Below are positions 10,733 to 20,226 of a stretch of 60,649 bases of DNA, piece by piece. The position numbers and the translations under genes are program-made. Below the pieces are notes generated by a model. That model ran no database searches and was not told where the DNA came from. It saw only the letters and a program-made list of their open reading frames with translations. The stretch is from Candidatus Harrisonbacteria bacterium RIFCSPLOWO2_01_FULL_44_18 (GTDB lineage: Bacteria > Patescibacteriota > Minisyncoccia > UBA6257 > WO2-44-18), in assembly GCA_001817915.1 (NCBI GenBank), contig MHJJ01000002.1, positions 207 through 60,855 on the forward strand, read 5' to 3'. Position 1 is the first letter of the stretch, and the number at the start of each line of letters is the position of its first letter.

Positions 10733-11181
10733 CTTTCCAATCTTGCCTTAACTATTTCGCTAACTAACGCCGCGTCTGCCTTGCCCTTCAATTCTTTCAT
10801 TACTTCCTTCATCGCCGGACCAAATTCTTTTATTTCGACGCGGGCTAAAACTTGACTGACTATTTTCTCCACTTCTTCACGGCCGAACTGCGTCGGCAAA
10901 TACTTTTGAATAATCTCAAATTCTTTTTTTTCTTTATCGGCCAAATCCTGACGGCCGCCTTTCTCATAAACAACAATAGCTTCTTTTCTTTTCTTGGCTT
11001 CGCGGCTCAAAACTTCTTGAAATTCTTCATCTGTAAGTTCTGCCGCGGCTCCTTTAGTTCTTTTTTCTATCTCTTTATTGTGAGCGGCAGTTAAAATCAG
11101 TCTCAAAACGCTTACTTTAAGCTGTTCGCCGTCTTTCATGGCGGATTTTAAGTCGCTATTAAATTGAGCTTTAAGAGGCAT
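10729..11181 (-). CDS. GatB/YqeY domain protein
   Basis: LKAAMKDGEQLKVSVLRLILTA... pattern; likely start at internal Met. Confidence 0.85.
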   Translation of the reverse strand: MPLKAQFNSDLKSAMKDGEQLKVSVLRLILTAAHNKEIEKRTKGAAAELTDEEFQEVLSREAKKRKEAIVVYEKGGRQDLADKEKKEFEIIQKYLPTQFGREEVEKIVSQVLARVEIKEFGPAMKEVMKELKGKADAALVSEIVKARLER

Positions 11182-11188
11182 AAGCGCG

Positions 11189-11416
11189 CTATGACAATCC
11201 CAATTTTTTAGCTCGCTCAAATTCTTTGCGTTTTTGTTCGCGATGAAGAGCCGATAATCTTCTTTTATTGCGATTAATCGGCCGATGATAAGATCGCCTT
11301 TTTTTCGACTCGCGCAAAATACCGCTTTGTTGAACTCTTTTCGAAAAGCGGTATAAAAGCGAACTGGTTGATTCTCCCGCGCGTTTTTTTACTTCCATAG
11401 TCATTTTGCTTCGCAA
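11189..11416 (-). CDS. rpsU: 30S ribosomal protein S21
   Basis: VKKRAGESTSSLLYRFSKRVQQSGILRESKKRRSY. Confidence 0.85.
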   Translation of the reverse strand: MRSKMTMEVKKRAGESTSSLLYRFSKRVQQSGILRESKKRRSYHRPINRNKRRLSALHREQKRKEFERAKKLGLS

Positions 11417-11462
11417 AATCGCGAACTCCGCTGACTTAACGCGGACTTACGCGGAAACGCGA
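11402..11462 (-). repeat. half copy of the CGCGGACTTACGC palindromic element abutting the rpsU start codon
   Basis: Terminal hairpin ATTTTGC-TTC-GCAAAAT plus body CCGCTGACTTAACGCGGACTTACGCGGAAA. Confidence 0.75.
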
Positions 11463-11466
11463 AACT

Positions 11467-11877
11467 TTATAGTTGTCGGATCTTTTTTGCTGTTTCGGCT
11501 AAAGATTCGACTGGCGGATTGTTGACGACTGAATGAATTGATTTTCCGCCATCATTATTGAACCTCGGTATAATATGAATATGCAAATGATCAACTACTT
11601 GACCGCTGGCTCTGCCCTGATTAATTCCGATGGTAAATCCGTCCGGCTGAAACGCTTTATTTAAAGTACCAGTTACTTTCTTAACAGTCAAAAGCGTCGG
11701 GCCCAACTTGCTATCATCTAATTCCAAGATATTGGCCGCGTGGCTTTTGGGAATAATCATTGTATGCCCCGGCGCCCGCGGAGTAATGTCTAAAAAAGCC
11801 AAAGTTTCATCATCTTCATAAACAACCTCGGCTTTTATTTCCTTTTTAGCGATCCTGCAAAAAAGACAATCTGCCAT
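11467..11877 (-). CDS. HIT family protein
   Basis: HLHIHIIPR HIT motif, CLFCRI N-terminus. Confidence 0.93.
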   Translation of the reverse strand: MADCLFCRIAKKEIKAEVVYEDDETLAFLDITPRAPGHTMIIPKSHAANILELDDSKLGPTLLTVKKVTGTLNKAFQPDGFTIGINQGRASGQVVDHLHIHIIPRFNNDGGKSIHSVVNNPPVESLAETAKKIRQL

Positions 11878-11904
11878 AACTTTATAAACCTTATGAACTT
11901 TTAA

Positions 11905-13206
11905 CTATTTTAGCTTGCGCTTGATTACATCGGCCATTTTTTTGAGCGGAACGGTTTCTTGGGTGCCGTAATGAAGGTCGCGAATAATTATAGACTCCTC
12001 AAACGCTTCTTTCTGCCCAAAAATTAAAGCTAACGGGCATTTAAATTTGTCAGCTGAACGCAATTGAGCTTTTAACGAGTCCTTGCCCAAAGATTCTAAA
12101 ATATCAATGTTGTTATTTCTTAACTCTTCTATTAATGTCAGACTTTTCTTTTTTGCTAAGTTCCCAATATGGATAAGAAATACTTTATTTTTTGTCTTCA
12201 TCGGAAAAATAATGTTACTCGCCTTAATAACCTCAATCAAACGTTCCAAGCCGATAGCGCCTCCAACTGCCGAGGAATGACGCCCGCCCAGCAGCTCGAT
12301 CAAATAATCATAACGGCCGCCGCCAGCCAAAGCCGAATAAAAGCCTTCGGCAAAAATTTCAAAAACCGTGCGATTATAATAATCCAATCCGCGCACTAAA
12401 TGATTATTAAGATTGTAAGGCAATTTCAATTCCTCAATATATTCCAAAACTGCCTTAAAATGGCTATTGCAGAAACCGCATAAATTATCAAGCATTATCG
12501 GCGCGTCCTTTTTTAAATCCTGACAATCCTTGTTCTGGCAATCTAATAATCTTAACGGGTTGGTCGTCAATCTTCGCCGGCAATCCCTGCAAAGATGCCG
12601 CTCGCGGCTTTTATAATAATTCTGAAGTTTTTGCCGGTAAGCCGGACGGCAATTTTTACAGCCGATCGTATTAATCTGAATAGTTAATTTTTTAATCTTC
12701 AGCCCTTCAATCGCCCGGTAGCAAGCCAAAATAACCTGCGCGTCGTAAATCGGGTCATCGTCATGAGAAATCATCTCAAAACCGGCCTGATGGAATTGTC
12801 GAAAACGGCCGGCCTGTGGCTGTTCATATCTGAACATAGGACCCTCGTAATAAAGCTTAAGCGGTTGCGCGATATGGCTTAGACCATGTTGAATATAAGC
12901 TCGAGCAATAGAAGCGGTGCCTTCCGGACGCAAAACCAGACGGTCTTTCCCTTTGGATTTAAAAACAAACATTTGTTTCTCAACAACATCGGTGGTCTCT
13001 CCCAAAGATCGTTCAAAAAGCTCGGCTCGCTCCAAAATCGGCGTATCAATTCTTAAAAAACTATAATACTCGGCTATTTCTTTGACTTGGCGCTTGATTC
13101 GATTCCAAAAAACCTGATCCTGCGGCAAAATATCATGCATCCCTTTAGGAGTTTGCAATGCCAAAGCTTTATTTTTTTTTGATGTTTTATTTGTTTTTTT
13201 TCTCAT
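11905..13206 (-). CDS. hisS: histidyl-tRNA synthetase
   Basis: GMHDILPQ, RPEGTASIARAY, GLDYYNRTVFEI. Confidence 0.95.
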   Translation of the reverse strand: MRKKTNKTSKKNKALALQTPKGMHDILPQDQVFWNRIKRQVKEIAEYYSFLRIDTPILERAELFERSLGETTDVVEKQMFVFKSKGKDRLVLRPEGTASIARAYIQHGLSHIAQPLKLYYEGPMFRYEQPQAGRFRQFHQAGFEMISHDDDPIYDAQVILACYRAIEGLKIKKLTIQINTIGCKNCRPAYRQKLQNYYKSRERHLCRDCRRRLTTNPLRLLDCQNKDCQDLKKDAPIMLDNLCGFCNSHFKAVLEYIEELKLPYNLNNHLVRGLDYYNRTVFEIFAEGFYSALAGGGRYDYLIELLGGRHSSAVGGAIGLERLIEVIKASNIIFPMKTKNKVFLIHIGNLAKKKSLTLIEELRNNNIDILESLGKDSLKAQLRSADKFKCPLALIFGQKEAFEESIIIRDLHYGTQETVPLKKMADVIKRKLK

Positions 13207-13237
13207 TCTTAGTCCCCTACTTCTTAATTCTTAGTTC

Positions 13238-13786
13238 TTAGTACCTCGGCGCGGCAAATGCCTTAAGATAGGTCAACGGCAAAAGCCGCAGTCTGGCTAA
13301 ACCAATAATGTCGTCTTTCGGAACCGGTCCCCAATTGCGCGAATCATAACTATAATAGCGGTTATCTCCCAAAACATAGTACTCATTGTCCTTTAGCAAA
13401 ACTTCTATGTTCCCCGCGGTTTTTATATCAGAGCGGATATAATCCTCATTAATGTTAAATCCTTCGGGTTTTTGATTGTTGAAAATAGTGAGTTGATTGT
13501 TTTTGATTGACAGTTTTTCGCCGGGCAAACCGATAATTCTTTTAATGTAATACGTTGACGGATCATTGGGATACCGAAAAACAATCACTTCTCCCCGCGC
13601 GGGTTCTCGGAAACGATATGTTATTTCATCTATCAAAAGATAGTTGCCGTCGGAGAAATTCGGCTCCATGCTTGCGCCGCTTACCAAAAACGGCTGAATT
13701 AAAAAAGTTCGAACCAGAAATACGGTTACGGTCGCGATAACCACTATTTCTAAAACCTCCCAAGCCGATAACAAAAATTGCTTCAT
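13238..13786 (-). CDS. lepB: signal peptidase I
   Basis: SGASMEPNFSDGN, IKRIIGLPGE, GDNRYYSYDSR. Confidence 0.93.
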   Translation of the reverse strand: MKQFLLSAWEVLEIVVIATVTVFLVRTFLIQPFLVSGASMEPNFSDGNYLLIDEITYRFREPARGEVIVFRYPNDPSTYYIKRIIGLPGEKLSIKNNQLTIFNNQKPEGFNINEDYIRSDIKTAGNIEVLLKDNEYYVLGDNRYYSYDSRNWGPVPKDDIIGLARLRLLPLTYLKAFAAPRY

Positions 13787-13831
13787 AATGGACTTACTTT
13801 ACTACAAAAATGCCGAGTAAACAAGATGTTG

Positions 13832-14074
13832 CAATCTATCGACTTGCGATGTCGATAGATTGTTGCTAAAGTAAATTTCATATGCGGATCAGGATGGTAG
13901 CAAATAATATTTATCACGTTCTCAGCCGCGGCGTAGATAAAAGAAAAATCTTCTTGGAAGATCTGGATTATTTGCGTTTCATTCATGATATGTTTGAGTT
14001 TAATGACACAGAGCCCGCGACTAACGTCAACTATTTTTTCCACAGTCAACCCCAATCTATCGACATCGCAAGTC
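13832..14074 (+). mobile_element. RAYT-derived mini-element with terminal inverted repeats
   Basis: Inverted repeats CAATCTATCGACTTGCGATG.../...CAATCTATCGACATCGCAAGTC bracket an N-terminal RAYT-like fragment (13882 on): YHVLSRGVDKRKIFLEDLDYLRFIHDMFEFND. Confidence 0.7.
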
Positions 14075-14133
14075 CATATATTAGAGGTAAACGGACGCTA
14101 GAAAAACAAAAACCAAGAAAATTACTAATAGAA

Positions 14134-14205
14134 AGGAGAGCAGGATTCGAACTTGGCTCAAATTCTCTCTTCTAAATTTGACGCTAGTTCGAATCCTGCT
14201 CTCCT
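14134..14205. repeat. 20-bp perfect inverted repeat whose arms look like a tRNA T-arm plus acceptor end
   Basis: AGGAGAGCAGGATTCGAACT ... AGTTCGAATCCTGCTCTCCT. Confidence 0.85.
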
Positions 14206-14221
14206 ATGATAAACTGATATC

Positions 14222-14680
14222 ATGAATCTAAAACTAAAACTCATCATCGGCCTTGGCAATCCGGATCCGAAATATCAAAACACCTACCACAATGTTGGCC
14301 ATCTTTTCATTGATTATTTAACTAAAAGCTCACAACTAAAAACTAAAAACTTAAAAACAGATGTGTATATGAATGAGTCCGGCCGCTTTGTTGCCCGAAC
14401 TTTGAAAAAACATAATGCAAATCCCAAAGAATTATTGATAGTTCACGACGACAGCGACTTAGGGCTTGGAACTTATAAACTCCAATTTGGCCGCGGAGCG
14501 GCCGGCCATCATGGCATAGAAAATGTCATCAAAGTCCTAAAAACGAAAAACTTCTGGCGATTGAGAATCGGAATAAGGCCGCCTCAAGAAAAAACTCGAC
14601 AGAGGGCCGAAAAATTCGTGCTTAAAAAAATATCCACCGCTGATAAAAAAAGTTTGGAGGGAGTTTTTGAAAAATTATAG
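14222..14680 (+). CDS. pth: peptidyl-tRNA hydrolase (short form)
   Basis: LIIGLGNPDPKYQNTYHNVGHLFID, HDDSDLGLGTYKLQFGRGAAGHHGIENV. Confidence 0.9.
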   Translation: MNLKLKLIIGLGNPDPKYQNTYHNVGHLFIDYLTKSSQLKTKNLKTDVYMNESGRFVARTLKKHNANPKELLIVHDDSDLGLGTYKLQFGRGAAGHHGIENVIKVLKTKNFWRLRIGIRPPQEKTRQRAEKFVLKKISTADKKSLEGVFEKL

Positions 14681-14715
14681 AAAAATTGTAGTCCCCATGT
14701 CACATGTCACATGTC

Positions 14716-16191
14716 TCACTTAATCTTAAGACTCACTTGAAATGAAACTGTCCCGTCCGGATTGGTTTCAATGCTCGCTAACGGCAAAAAAACATCGGCG
14801 AAATTAGGTTCGGCCGCAAGGCGGTTTTTAAAATTTATGGCTGCCGCTTCGCTGGCGGCCGCGCCATTCACTAAAACCGAATTATTCGTGTAATCGGCGT
14901 AAACTCGATCCATGGCGACAGCTTGACCGGCGATAACGTTTAATTTTTCAAAAAGCGGCGAGCGCTTAGGGCTTTGTTTAGCGGCGCCGGAAGCAAGTTC
15001 CACCAAACGATTTAACTCCTTAGCCCCATCCTGAAGCTGGGTAATTTCGTTAACCGCGGGCGCCGCTAAACCCAATCCCAGCTGCCGTTTAATCGCGTTA
15101 AGATTATGGGCGAAAAAACTGTCAACGATTATAAAAGCCAAAAAAATAAAACCAAGGCTGGCCAAAATCGCGTTTCTCCAAATATCAATAAAATTCATAA
15201 TCTGCCAGCGATAATAACGCTCTTCAGTTCCGGCCGCGGCCAAAGAAATCAAATCGTCTTGAGATCTGGGAACCAAACCGCGCAAAGCGGCTCCCAAAAC
15301 GCCAAACCAGTTCGGCAACAATTTATCATAATTTTTCAAAGTCAACTGCCTAACTTCCAGCCGAAAATTTTCTTGCAATAACGCCGTAATTTCTTTGCTT
15401 AAGGCGGAGCTTAACAAAATAACTTCCCCTACCTGTCCGCTCCAATGCGCTGCGTAAAAATTTATTAATCGCTGAACTTCTTTTTTAATAAATTCGTCCA
15501 GCGAACCGGCCGCTAGCGACTTCCATGGATGAAAATAGCTGAAGTACAAATTGCCGTTGCGCAAAATCATAAAATTCAACCCGTCGCCGGAAACATCCAG
15601 CAAAAAGTACGGCTGCTTAATATCTACGCCATTCCCCTCTTCCTTTACCAGTCTGGCCAAAGCCAACGAAGAAAATTCTATTGTCACCACTTCAAAATTG
15701 GCTTCGCGCAAGGCGTCGGTAAATTCGTCAACGATCGCGGAGTTGATAAAAGCTCCCAAAATTTCCAGCTGGCCGCCTTCGCTGGCAATTTCACCGACGG
15801 CCTGCCAATCATAGTAAGCCGTTTTCGCGTCAATGGGCGAAATCATCTGCAAATTAAGCTTCGCGGCGTCAACTAGCGACTTTCCAGACAAAAAAGGCAG
15901 ATTAAAAACCTGGCTGTACACGCTGCCGGAAGAAAGAGAAGCGATCACGTGCGCTTTTTTCTTGACCGGCGCTATTCGCGCGTGAAGACTGTTTAGCGCC
16001 GCTATGAAAGTACGGCGATCTTTAATTCTTCCTTCTTCTATGACACCCGGAGGCAATCCCAAGGAAGATTTTATTGTTTCGCCGTTTCGGATCCTAAGAT
16101 ATTTTAATGACGAATCGGTAATTTCTAAACCGCCCACAAGCGGAGATGGATTCAAGAATTTTAACAATTTTCGCAGAGTGTCCTTTCCCAT
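14716..16191 (-). CDS. pilM: type IV pilus assembly protein PilM-like, with C-terminal PilN-like region
   Basis: LVGGLEITDSSLKYLRI..., actin-fold pattern, TM segment then coiled C-terminus; pilus gene context. Confidence 0.75.
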   Translation of the reverse strand: MGKDTLRKLLKFLNPSPLVGGLEITDSSLKYLRIRNGETIKSSLGLPPGVIEEGRIKDRRTFIAALNSLHARIAPVKKKAHVIASLSSGSVYSQVFNLPFLSGKSLVDAAKLNLQMISPIDAKTAYYDWQAVGEIASEGGQLEILGAFINSAIVDEFTDALREANFEVVTIEFSSLALARLVKEEGNGVDIKQPYFLLDVSGDGLNFMILRNGNLYFSYFHPWKSLAAGSLDEFIKKEVQRLINFYAAHWSGQVGEVILLSSALSKEITALLQENFRLEVRQLTLKNYDKLLPNWFGVLGAALRGLVPRSQDDLISLAAAGTEERYYRWQIMNFIDIWRNAILASLGFIFLAFIIVDSFFAHNLNAIKRQLGLGLAAPAVNEITQLQDGAKELNRLVELASGAAKQSPKRSPLFEKLNVIAGQAVAMDRVYADYTNNSVLVNGAAASEAAAINFKNRLAAEPNFADVFLPLASIETNPDGTVSFQVSLKIK

Positions 16192-16307
16192 TGTTCGCTA
16201 TCGCTCACCGCTGACTTACGCCGACTTTACGCAGACTTACGCGGAAAAATTTCTGCGTAGTTCTGCGTTCATTCTGCGTCGGTCTGCGATTTTACGAAGT
16301 AAAACAT
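16192..16307 (-). repeat. CGCGGACTTACGC palindromic element upstream of pilM
   Basis: CGCTGACTTACGCCGACTTTACGCAGACTTACGCGGAAAAATTTCTGCGTAGTTCTGCGTTCATTCTGCGTCGGTCTGCGATTTTACGAAGTAAAAC. Confidence 0.85.
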
Positions 16308-16718
16308 CTATTGAAGCGCGACTTCCTTAATTGACTGGATTTCAATTTTGCCGGTTATGGAATTGACTTCAACTACCGCCTGCAACTGACGAAATTTATT
16401 GGCTGCCTTAGCCTTGACGGTGATCAAAGATTTGCCGATTCCCGCGCACGAATCTTTGCAAACGGCTACCGTAGCCAAACGACTGCCAACCGTTAAAGTG
16501 TATCCGGCGGTAGAATAATTTTTGTCGCGGATTATTCTAATAATACCATCTTCAATGCCCGCTTGAGCAGCGGCTAAGGCTTCGGCCGAAAGTCGAACGC
16601 CTAAATTGGCATTATTAAGCAGATACACCAAAAGAGCGCCCGCGATTCCCAACTCGACAATAACGGCGCTTAGAAGTAAAACTGTTGGCAAAAACGCTAT
16701 GCCTTTCATCTGCTCCAA
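16308..16718 (-). CDS. PilX-like membrane-anchored hypothetical protein
   Basis: N-terminal hydrophobic helix, in pilus gene cluster. Confidence 0.5.
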   Translation of the reverse strand: MEQMKGIAFLPTVLLLSAVIVELGIAGALLVYLLNNANLGVRLSAEALAAAQAGIEDGIIRIIRDKNYSTAGYTLTVGSRLATVAVCKDSCAGIGKSLITVKAKAANKFRQLQAVVEVNSITGKIEIQSIKEVALQ

Positions 16719-17605
16719 TTTATTATTATGTCATCGACGCGGGGACTGTTAATCCCCAAAGAGTCGGTTTTTAAAAAAATCCGGTAACGAACATACCGTT
16801 TATTATTATGATGCGCTAAATTAATTTTAATTGGCGCGTCCGGACCGGCTGGCTGATAAAATGTCGTATCCGAACCGTCGGGGCCCGAAAAGTTCCATGG
16901 CCCGGCAAGATTATTTGAACTGGTAATCTGAAATTTAACTTCGCCGCCGTTAAGCGCGCCTTGCCACATAATAGTATTGATGGCCGCGCCCAAACCCACT
17001 TGAGTGTCAAAAATACTTGAAGTCAAACTAGCGCTAACGGGAGAAGGCGGGCCCCAAGAAGTTTTGACGCGATAATCAGAAACGCCGCAGGTGTTGCCTA
17101 TGCCGCTATTGTCGCAATTAAAACTAATCCAGCCAATCGCGTCATTCCAAGCCCAGCCGTTAAATTCGCCGGCGCTAATCGTAACTTTGTAATTTGTCGA
17201 GGCGCAGCTGCTGGTATTTTGACAATTAAAAGAAATCCAGCCGATATTGTCATTCCAAGCCCAGCCCGAAAGATTGCCGACGCCGTCATTTGTAATTTTC
17301 CAATCGCCGGCAGGACCAGAACAAACATTGCCGTTTGGAGTGGTGGCGCAATCAAAAGCAATCAAGCCGACCTGTGAACTGGCATAACCTTCAATTTTAG
17401 TATTAGTAACCGTAACTGTGGTTGTGATATAAAAATCGATCCAGCCGATTTTATCATTCCAGGCCCAGCGCTCTGGGGTCAGGGAGCTAATGTTGGTGGC
17501 AGCCGTCACTAAGCGCGGCGATAGTAGAAAGTAGAAAGTAAAAAGTAAAACGATTATCAATAAGAGAATTTTTATCGTGTTATTTTTCAAAATCCCGACA
17601 GTCAT
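16706..17605 (-). CDS. exported repeat protein with GWAWNDxIGWISFNC motifs
   Basis: Signal/TM N-terminus and three WAWND-IGWI repeats. Confidence 0.65.
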   Translation of the reverse strand: MTVGILKNNTIKILLLIIVLLFTFYFLLSPRLVTAATNISSLTPERWAWNDKIGWIDFYITTTVTVTNTKIEGYASSQVGLIAFDCATTPNGNVCSGPAGDWKITNDGVGNLSGWAWNDNIGWISFNCQNTSSCASTNYKVTISAGEFNGWAWNDAIGWISFNCDNSGIGNTCGVSDYRVKTSWGPPSPVSASLTSSIFDTQVGLGAAINTIMWQGALNGGEVKFQITSSNNLAGPWNFSGPDGSDTTFYQPAGPDAPIKINLAHHNNKRYVRYRIFLKTDSLGINSPRVDDIIINWSR

Positions 17606-17660
17606 ATAATTATATTCTCTATTCGCTGTTTACTGTTTACTGTTTACTGTTTACTGTCCT

Positions 17661-18287
17661 CTAATACCCTTGTATTTTTATTGAACCCGGAGCAGAAGTA
17701 AAATCAATATTGCTCGCGCTGTCAAATTTGTTATTTACATCGCTGATCGCGCCCGTTTGGCCGTTTCCGCCGGACCAATCGCTTTGCCGAAAAACCGAAT
17801 TTTGGCTTCGCGTCAGATATTTAACCATCTTAACATCAACTATTCCTCCGACTTGAACCCACTCCGTGACGGCGGTAATTTTTTGAGTGGAAGGATCTTC
17901 GGCGCCGCCAACATCAACAATATTATCTCCCGCGTCGCGTAAAACATTTTCTACCGTAAAGTAACGCATGTAAGCGGCGCCATCAGCCGTCACCTCTTCA
18001 ACATCGCTTAGCGAAACAAAAACGCCGCTGGAAGAACTCAAATAATACTTGGCTGATAGACCCTTTGGCGAAAGATTATAAATATCGTGCCAGCTTTTTT
18101 CGGCAACAGATGTAACGCTGTCCAACAACGCCTGAGAAAGAATAGAGGCGGCTTGAAAAGATTTTGACTGCGAGCCGGTGCGTAAAGTTAAAAGAATCGC
18201 TCCGGCCGCCGTTCCCAGTATTAAAGTGCCAATAGTTATTCCAATGACTACCTCTATTAAAGACTGGCCATTACTGCGTTTCTTCAT
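17661..18287 (-). CDS. prepilin-like (PilV/GspI-type) protein
   Basis: GQSLIEVVIGITIGTLILG N-terminus. Confidence 0.7.
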   Translation of the reverse strand: MKKRSNGQSLIEVVIGITIGTLILGTAAGAILLTLRTGSQSKSFQAASILSQALLDSVTSVAEKSWHDIYNLSPKGLSAKYYLSSSSGVFVSLSDVEEVTADGAAYMRYFTVENVLRDAGDNIVDVGGAEDPSTQKITAVTEWVQVGGIVDVKMVKYLTRSQNSVFRQSDWSGGNGQTGAISDVNNKFDSASNIDFTSAPGSIKIQGY

Positions 18288-18786
18288 ATTCTATCGTTCC
18301 CGCATCGGTGAGTTTGACAGTTTTGAGTAAATTAGAAATTCCACTGGCCAAACCTAGATCAATTTTGTCGGGACTGGCGGGCAGGCCGGTAAGTTTACTG
18401 AAATTAATTTCTTTCTCGCCCACGCTGCAGCCAGAAGAAACTAAAGCGTTCTCGCACGGATCGAAAAACGCGATGCTGGGCCTTAAAAAAACAGTGGCAT
18501 AGGCCAAGCCGTCGTTATAATTCTGGCCGCTAAAAAGCGTGTAATAATCTTTCCCCACCAACGCCGGATTGCTGAAATGAACGCCCCACTGCTGTCCTAA
18601 TTCTTGGGTAATGGAATTTTGTTGGGCGTCCCTTAAAAACGCCACTAAATGCTGGGTTTCCAAATTTAAGTCCTGCCTTTGGCGAAAACCAAATAAATTC
18701 ATAAAACCAACGCTGGCGATTATGGCGGTAATGCCAAGAACAATAACAATCTCTAGAAGAGTAAAAGCTCTAAAAGTTGCCCTCAT
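18271..18786 (-). CDS. prepilin-type N-methylation protein (GspH-like)
   Basis: AFTLLEIVIVLGITAIIASVG. Confidence 0.85.
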   Translation of the reverse strand: MRATFRAFTLLEIVIVLGITAIIASVGFMNLFGFRQRQDLNLETQHLVAFLRDAQQNSITQELGQQWGVHFSNPALVGKDYYTLFSGQNYNDGLAYATVFLRPSIAFFDPCENALVSSGCSVGEKEINFSKLTGLPASPDKIDLGLASGISNLLKTVKLTDAGTIEYEETQ

Positions 18787-18853
18787 ACTTTTTAGTATAA
18801 CATATTTTTGCGCGCCTCACTATTACTTTACTGCCGAACGGCGGCGAGACGCG

Positions 18854-20065
18854 TTAGAATTGGCCCACGAGTTGATAGATCGGCACGATTATTGAAAGAG
18901 CGATGATACCGATAACTCCTCCGATGAATAAGAGCATTACCGGCTCGATGAAAGAAACCATGGCCTTAACAGTAGAATCGATTTCCGATTCATAAAATTC
19001 CGCGAAAGTCTGCAAGATCTCATCGATGTGGCCGGCTTTTTCGGAAATCGCGATCAAGTTGCTCACCGTGGCCGGGAAAACAGCCTCCTTCCGAAAGGCC
19101 TCGCCAAGCGTTAAACCACGAGTCACCCCCTCGCGCGCGATCCTCTTTAAGCTTAGCCGCAAATCCTCTTTATCAACCGCGTCAGCGGTAATCTCCAGCG
19201 CGTCAACAATGGGCAGTCCCGCTTTCATCAAAGAAGACAGAGTAAGGGCAAAACGTTGAAGCGCGATCTTATGAAGAACGTCCTTTACAAGGGGGACGTG
19301 ATTTATGAATTGACTGAGCAGCCGCCTGCCGATTTTATTTCGAGTCGCGAAATACCAGCCGCCGATAATCAACAAAGCCAATGAAATTAAAATGGGTAGG
19401 AGATAATTGCCTATAAATAAGCCTATGCCGAAAACGACTCTGGAAAATAGCGGCGGCGCAAAACCGCTGCCTAAAAAAATACCGGCGATGCGCGGCAAAG
19501 CAAAAGTTATTAAAAATATCAAAATCAAAACCGAAACGGTCAAAAGCAAAACCGGATAAATCAGCGCCGAACGAATGCGGTTCCGCAGATTCATCTCTTT
19601 TTCCAACGATTGGCTAAGGTTTTCAAAAACCGTTTCTAGGTTGCCCGACGCCTCTCCGGCTTTAACCAAATTAACAAAAACCGGTGAAAAAAATTTTGGA
19701 TAACGGGCGAAGGTGCTGTAAAACGGCTGGCCTCTTTCCAAATCTGTTTTTATTTCAATCAAAAGTTCCCGCAAAACCGGTTTTTTGAAATCGGCTATTA
19801 AAATATCCAGAGCCCGGAACAAATCAGTACCAACTCCCAACATTAACGACAGATATTTAGTCAGGAAAACTTTATCAACAACGGATATGGCCTGGCCCCA
19901 AAATCTTCTTGGCATCCTTTGTTCCAGTCCTTTGACTTGCTGGATTGATACCGGCTTCAAGCCTTTTGTGGCCAAAAATGTCAAAACGTCGGCAGTCCCC
20001 TGCGCGTCAATATTGCCCTCTATTATTTCCCCATTTGGTTGTGACGCAACGTAATGAAATCTCAT
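18854..20065 (-). CDS. pilC: type II secretion / type IV pilus inner-membrane platform protein
   Basis: GspF domains, GEASGNLETVFENLSQSLEKE and SEKAGHIDEILQTFAEFYESE. Confidence 0.92.
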   Translation of the reverse strand: MRFHYVASQPNGEIIEGNIDAQGTADVLTFLATKGLKPVSIQQVKGLEQRMPRRFWGQAISVVDKVFLTKYLSLMLGVGTDLFRALDILIADFKKPVLRELLIEIKTDLERGQPFYSTFARYPKFFSPVFVNLVKAGEASGNLETVFENLSQSLEKEMNLRNRIRSALIYPVLLLTVSVLILIFLITFALPRIAGIFLGSGFAPPLFSRVVFGIGLFIGNYLLPILISLALLIIGGWYFATRNKIGRRLLSQFINHVPLVKDVLHKIALQRFALTLSSLMKAGLPIVDALEITADAVDKEDLRLSLKRIAREGVTRGLTLGEAFRKEAVFPATVSNLIAISEKAGHIDEILQTFAEFYESEIDSTVKAMVSFIEPVMLLFIGGVIGIIALSIIVPIYQLVGQF

Positions 20066-20226
20066 TGTTCGCTATCGCTCACCGCTGACTTACGCCGACT
20101 TTACGCAGACTTACGCGGATGAAACCTGTTGGTTTCCGCAGACACTCGCGGACTTTACGCAGATAATCGCAGAAAATAATTCTGCGTGATTCTGCGTCGG
20201 TCTGCGGTTTTACGAAGTAAAACATC
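20066..20226 (-). repeat. CGCGGACTTACGC palindromic element between pilB and pilC
   Basis: Same flanks and body as the pilM-upstream copy (TTCGCTATCGCTCACCGCTGACTTACGCC ... TCTGCGGTTTTACGAAGTAAAAC) with an extra internal GAAACCTGTTGGTTTC hairpin. Confidence 0.85.

Noticed and set aside
14134-14205. Complete tRNA gene
   Set aside because: No D-arm or anticodon arm; both ends are the same T-arm/acceptor sequence in inverted orientation.
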